Positions 59,686 to 64,000 of a stretch of DNA of 64,000 nucleotides are shown here, piece after piece. The first letter of the stretch is position 1; every line of letters begins with the position of its first letter. This stretch comes from Paracamarosporium sp. OC-R06-R3 (taxonomy: Eukaryota; Ascomycota; Dothideomycetes; Pleosporales; Didymosphaeriaceae). The translations under genes were made by a program, and so were the position numbers. The stretch lies in contig JACVRA010000113.1 of NCBI GenBank assembly GCA_019828545.1, positions 248,001 to 312,000 of the forward strand, read 5' to 3'. Under the pieces are notes generated by a model. It saw nothing but the letters and a program-made list of their open reading frames with translations, searched no databases and had not been told where the DNA came from.

Positions 59686-60653
59686 TCATCCCTTGCCCTC
59701 ATAATCCCTCTTCCATACTCGTCCAAACGTCTCCTTGTCCACAGCAAATTCCTCGAGATAATCCCTCTCCAGGTCGTGCGTTCTACGTCCCAGCAACACC
59801 AAACTATGCAATGGCCTCCCCAGATCCGCCTCACACAACTCCCCCAATGTACCTGCCACAATCTTCTGGTCGTCTGCCCCAACCCTAGCAACACCTACCG
59901 CCAGACTCTCCCTCGAATAAACACCCTCCTGCTTCACCTCCTCTTCAATCTCCAGCATCTGCTGTGCGCATTGGGCGACCGTCATGTACCGCGGTGGTTC
60001 GTAGATCTTGCGACCGCGCGCCATGTTCTCGAGCGATTGTTCTTTCACTTTGATGTCGAGGAGGACGAGCGTGTGTAAACCGATGGAGACGTTCTCGCGG
60101 ATGCGGTCGTAGAAGGAAGCGGGTTTCCAGTTGTCGAGGAAGAAGACCATGGACACGGTCTGCCCAAAGTTGTAGAGCTGGAGGCCGGTGGTGCCGATGG
60201 AGGTAAGGATGCTGGCGTTGGGGATGGAGCGAGTGGGAATGGAGAGTTCGCGGGCACGGAGGACAAGGTCGGTGTGCGTGGTGGCTCTGGAGGCATGCGT
60301 CAGCGGTGGACTGGGCGAGGACATAGGTGTGTGTACCCAAAGGGGTCGCCGACTACGAGGAACGCGACGTCGACCTTGTCCGCGTCCCTGAGGATGTCGT
60401 CGCTGGATGACTCGACCATTTCCCGGTCGGCGATGATAACTTCGCGGCCATAAAAGGCTTCCTACTGCCGTCCCAATGAGCTGAGTCCTCCTCATGCACT
60501 TGTCGGGAGAGCACTCGCCAGCGCATCCTTGTCCACGAGCAGAACGGCCGTGTATGCTTCCAAGTAGACGCGCTCGGCCTTCTTGACAGCTTCCAGGCCC
60601 TTGAGCGTGATGTCCTTCTCGTCTGCGAGACCGAGGCCCACAAGGTAGAGCAT
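59686..60653 (-). CDS. DPH5: Diphthine methyl ester synthase
   Basis: Three exons on the minus strand: 60653-60519, 60461-60337 and 60286-59686, giving 286 residues, the usual length. The tetrapyrrole-methylase fold starts [21 protein letters not shown] and continues [49 protein letters not shown], and [23 protein letters not shown]. The enzyme uses S-adenosylmethionine to methylate the modified His of elongation factor 2 on the way to diphthamide. The first intron (60518-60462, 57 nt) begins GCGAGT, not GT. A GC-AG intron is the only reading found that joins DKDAL to EAFYGR in frame. The second intron (60336-60287, 50 nt) is GT-AG. Confidence 0.93.
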
Positions 60654-60938
60654 GGTGGGCGCGTGGTAGAGGTGAATTGGGTGTGAGTGCTGTTGTGGTG
60701 GGGTTGTCGCAAAATTCACGCGGGGCTGGTCGCGTAGGGCTGAGCTGGGCCAAGCGCGCATCGCTCCCGCGCGTCTGCTCCGCCGAACAGCCACCCCGAC
60801 AGCGCGCAACCAGGCGCAAACCCGCTCGCGCCCTGCACCGCCCTCGTGCTATTGCTCTCTTGGACAGCTGGCCGTTGGAAGCGCTCACCGTTGCATGCAC
60901 CGCTTTTTGTCACCAAGGCCGCGCGCGAACGAGACACC
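60654..60938. promoter_or_regulatory. Short divergent promoter of DPH5 and SPT3
   Basis: 285 bp between opposite start codons, GC-rich at 60715-60800. Shared use is inferred from geometry. No recognisable site was identified. Confidence 0.5.
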
Positions 60939-62443
60939 ATGACGGACAAGGACAAAATGGCCAAATACCGGACCGAGATCCAGCAGGTACGTTGCTTCCT
61001 CACGTTGCACCGTTCCTCGTTCAATCCCGTTTCCCCTGGTTAGAGAAAGAGGCGGATGGAGCCCGAAGAGCTGCGATGCATGTTCCGATGCGTCGACTCC
61101 CCTTACCCGAGACGGAAACCTGCATATCAGAACACTTTGAGGCTCTGAGAAACCCAGCCCTCTCCACAAGCCCATGCCTTACTGGTCCTGGGAGCTCTTC
61201 TTTTGCATTGCATCATGGGCTTCATCATGCTCGAGTAACACCGTTTTCCCGGTCCCTTCTACCCACCCCCCGCCTCGATAACTTTCTACACACATTCACT
61301 TCTGTCCTGCGTATTCTATGCTATGTTTCATAAATTTCGACGCTATTCTTTTGCCTCCGACGCACACCTTGTTGCTTCCTCTCGCTCGTCTATCCAACAT
61401 AACCCACGATAACAATGACACCCCCTGCCAACTACCAATTTCCTAACAACCACCATCCAGATGATGTTCGTCTCTGGGGAGACCGGCGAACCTTCACCCG
61501 AAACTACGACTTTGATAGAGTCCATTGTCCAAGACCAAGTTCAGCACATGCTCCGCGAATGCACGACTCTCGCTACGCGCCGTGGCTCGAAGTCAATTGG
61601 TACAGACGACCTCTTCATGCTCATCCGGCACGACCGCGCCAAGATTTCTCGGTTACGCCACTTCCTGCAGTGGAAGGATGTTCGCCGCTCCGTCAAAGAC
61701 AGTGACGACAAGGGCGGCGATGCAGGTGCGGACGTCGCAGCAGGAGACGCAGATCTCGCTGCTGGGGTTGTCGGAGCGGGACCTGCTGCGCCAGGCGATG
61801 CGGGGAAGAAGGCAAAACGCGCAAAAGTCGACCTAGTCTGGGACGTGCAGTCCTTCTTTGCCGAGAATCCACCCTTAATGGACGACGTTGAAGATGAAGA
61901 AGAAGAAGAGATGAACTACGCGACACTCCAACGCCTCAAAAACGCCGACGAGCGCACCAAAAACATGACCAGGGAAGAATATGTCCACTGGTCTGACTGT
62001 CGACAAGCGTCCTTCACGTACCGCAAGGGGAAGAGATTCAAAGAATGGGCCGGCTTTGGGTTGATTACGGACTCCAAGCCAAGCGATGATATTATTGACA
62101 TACTGGGTTTCCTAACGTTTGAGATTGTGCAGACGCTTACGGAGGAGGCGTTGAGGGTCAAAGAAGCTGAAGACCTGTACAAGAAGAGTAGCGGGGGTGG
62201 AGTCGAGGCGAATAGGTTGAAGAGGAAGAGGGAAAGGGGATTGTTTGATCCGCCAGAGGAGGCGAGGGAGCCAGTGCAGCCCGGGCACGTGCAGGAGGCG
62301 TATCGGAGACTTCAACGGGGGAACATGAAATCTAGAGCGATGTTGAACTTTACCAAAAATGTGCACCGGGCGGCGCTGAAGCTGGTAAGTCATTTATGAG
62401 TGAGGAAATGTAAGTTGTTCTCGCTGACGTGGAATAGATATGA
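60939..62443 (+). CDS. SPT3: SAGA complex subunit Spt3
   Basis: Three exons: 60939-60986, 61461-62384 and 62438-62443, giving 325 residues. The first exon ([16 protein letters not shown]) joins [16 protein letters not shown] across a 474-nt intron, the longest in the window. The joined sequence is the conserved Spt3 start. A histone-fold domain occupies about 17-85 ([24 protein letters not shown]). An acidic and Ala-rich linker follows, then [28 protein letters not shown] and a second histone fold ([24 protein letters not shown]). Spt3 carries a pair of histone folds and helps SAGA place TBP on promoters. The last exon would encode only Ile-stop after a 53-nt intron with CTGAC branch. If that intron is retained the protein ends KLVSHL instead. 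Confidence 0.92.
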
Positions 62444-63110
62444 GAGAGAGCAGTGTTGATGCTCATATGCACCTCGGCAAGACATATGGCGTATGTAGGC
62501 CGCAGAGCATCTCTTGTATCAGGTGGATGCGAGGATGAGTTCTGCGACTGAACTATGGGTACGCTGGCGAGCAGCATGCTTGCCAAGGTGATTCTGGGGT
62601 TGTCAGTTTGCTGTCGCTTGTGCTTTGGTGGCGATGCAAGACGAACCATGTTCATAGAGCTATGATAGCTTGGATGTTGCGTGGCGTGTGGGCATGTCAC
62701 GGGGGGTAGGCGTTATGGAGGCTCGATACCCACTGGTAGGGAACTTTTGTGGCGTTACTAGTAGCCTTTATTTTTCCGAACACAACGGGCATTGATTCAA
62801 TCAATCAAAGCTGGACAGTGATTACCCTGCACAGTGCTAGAAAACATCACTTCATCGAAAAGCCATAGACTAGCGACCACCCATTTCTAACTCAATGCTC
62901 CCATTACCCTATGTATGGACATCATGCACCGAGTCAGAAGGCGGCCAGGGCAAGTCGAGCGTGCATGGAGAGAAGAGCTCTTTTGCAAAACCCGGACGTA
63001 CATGAAAACATGACCGCATATGCCCCATTTAGACTGTGGAAAGGAGATAGACGCCTCCTTTGCCGGTAAGAAAGCCCACGCCAGAATGTTCATGCCACAT
63101 ATCGTCCCGC
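62444..63110. other. Convergent 3' intergenic region
   Basis: 667 bp between the SPT3 and RPL19 stops. It is AT-rich near 62750-62870, including a TTGATT/AATCAATC foldback at about 62792-62807. No gene is supported. Confidence 0.5.
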
Positions 63111-63838
63111 TTACTCCTCGTCGCCACCCGCCAACGCCTGCCTCTTCTGCTGGACACGCTCCTGCCTCCTCTCGCGCGCAGCCTTGGTCTTCGCACGCTT
63201 GGCGTCCATCTCCTCCTTGAGAGCCCGGTCGCGGGCCTTCTCAGCCTTGGCCTTGTGGATCTGTACATCTAGTCAGTCTACTGAAGTGCAGCTGACAAAG
63301 TCATGATGTCATGGGTATGAGGAACGTACGTGTTCAACGAGAGCACGCTTGTGCTTGAAGGTGTTACCCTTGGAGAGGTGGTACAGCTCGTGGTAGAGGT
63401 GCTTGTCGATCTTGCCGGCGGCACGGTACTTGACGAGAAGGCGGCGGAGGACACGGAGACGGCGCATCCAGAGAATTTGGCTAGAAACCCACATCAGCAA
63501 CCATTCGAATAGCCACATTTTATGGCATCTTGTCTGCACCAGCCAGTGCGGCTGATTAGGTTGCATACCTGGGCATACGGGCGTCCTTGGTACCCTTCCT
63601 CTTACCGAAACCTCGGTGTCGGCCAATCCGTCGGGCGGCAGTCAACTCTCGGGCGCGGGCACGGGAGTGCATGGTGACGGGCTTGCGGATGATGAGACCA
63701 TCCTGGACGAGCTTGCGGATGGTCTGGCGGGAGTTGGCGTTGGAGATCTCGCTCACTTCGTTCGGGTCGAGCCAGATCTTGCGCTTTCCGCAGCCGACAA
63801 CGGACGCCGCGAGGCGCTTCTGCGTGCGGAGATTGACC
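63111..63838 (-). CDS. RPL19: 60S ribosomal protein eL19, 5' end outside the window
   Basis: Three exons are visible on the minus strand: 63838-63569, 63480-63330 and 63260-63111, with introns of 88 and 69 nt. They encode [20 protein letters not shown], then [58 protein letters not shown], and a basic C-terminal helix ending GGDEE. This is essentially the whole protein apart from the initiator Met. The visible exon starts with a single G before the Val codon, at CTCTAG|G. The first two bases of the ATG should therefore be in an exon beyond base 64000, because no AT|GT donor exists in the remaining 162 bases. eL19 contacts the small subunit through bridge B6. Confidence 0.95.
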
Positions 63839-64000
63839 CTAGAGGCATTGAGCGTCAGTCTGTGAGCTTCTGGCGCTGTGGTGGGCGATGTGGGAGGAAA
63901 TGGGCAAAGAGGGGCTGCCACCACGCTGGGAGCGCTTATCCGGCGATATGGAAGAGTCGGGAGAGTTGTCGATTGCCGGGCTCGTGCTGGTTGCGAGGCA
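63839..64000 (-). other. Part of the first intron of RPL19
   Basis: Minus-strand sequence upstream of the RPL19 acceptor. It carries a CTGAC branch-site match about 20 nt before TCTAG and no ATG suited to the RPL19 frame, so it reads as intron continuing past the window edge. Confidence 0.6.

Noticed and set aside
60512..60518. Alternative GT donor (A|GTGCTC) for the first DPH5 intron
   Set aside because: It leaves one extra base, and no AG acceptor downstream restores the EAFYGR frame.

Overview
The window is nuclear DNA of a filamentous ascomycete. The genes carry many short introns (mostly 43-80 nt, GT-AG, several with CTGAC-type branch sites). The gene set is fungal: a DASH-complex subunit, ATG26-type sterol glucosyltransferase, vacuolar protease A, a BLI-3-like protein, a DOPA-dioxygenase-like protein and an RCO1-like PHD protein. 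Domain wording and intron style suggest Pezizomycotina, perhaps Dothideomycetes, but the class cannot be fixed by eye. All exon boundaries were worked out by hand from reading frame, splice dinucleotides and family conservation. They were not predicted by software or supported by transcripts.

Layout. Positions 1-12,000: the 3' end of a SURF6/Rrp14 ribosome-biogenesis gene; a divergent pair for complex I (23 kDa Fe-S subunit and mitochondrial acyl carrier protein); VPS74/GOLPH3; SNF5; a secreted endonuclease/exonuclease/phosphatase-fold protein; and an EBP1/Cdb4-like protein. Positions 13,400-28,000: an RCO1-like double-PHD protein, cytosolic asparaginyl-tRNA synthetase, a DOPA 4,5-dioxygenase-like protein, SRP14, a NOM1/Sgd1 MIF4G-MA3 protein and PEP4. 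Positions 28,600-41,300: sterol glucosyltransferase ATG26, CTD phosphatase FCP1, an ankyrin-repeat protein, and a divergent pair of proteasome subunit RPN3 and DASH subunit SPC34. Positions 41,700-49,900: a BLI-3-like flavin-binding-fold protein, a foldback (MITE-like) element, BFR1 divergent from HEM4, a conserved fungal protein often labelled a BTB transcription factor, and a short-chain dehydrogenase. Positions 51,600-64,000 are sparser: a GPI-anchored wall protein, a small SET-domain protein, two unrecognised genes, DPH5 divergent from SPT3, and RPL19 cut by the window end.

The content is mostly housekeeping: respiration, translation and ribosome assembly, chromatin and transcription (SNF5, RCO1, SPT3, FCP1), protein sorting and turnover, heme and diphthamide synthesis. 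There is no secondary-metabolite cluster, prophage, CRISPR array or complete transposon. The points that stand out are local: a shared promoter for two complex I genes, micro-exons in the acyl carrier gene, a 218-bp inverted-repeat element, a likely GC-AG intron in DPH5, very long introns in SPT3 and the EBP1-like gene, an inverted repeat with a CGG-N7-CCG site upstream of the dehydrogenase, and roughly 1.3-1.8 kb gene-free blocks in the right third.
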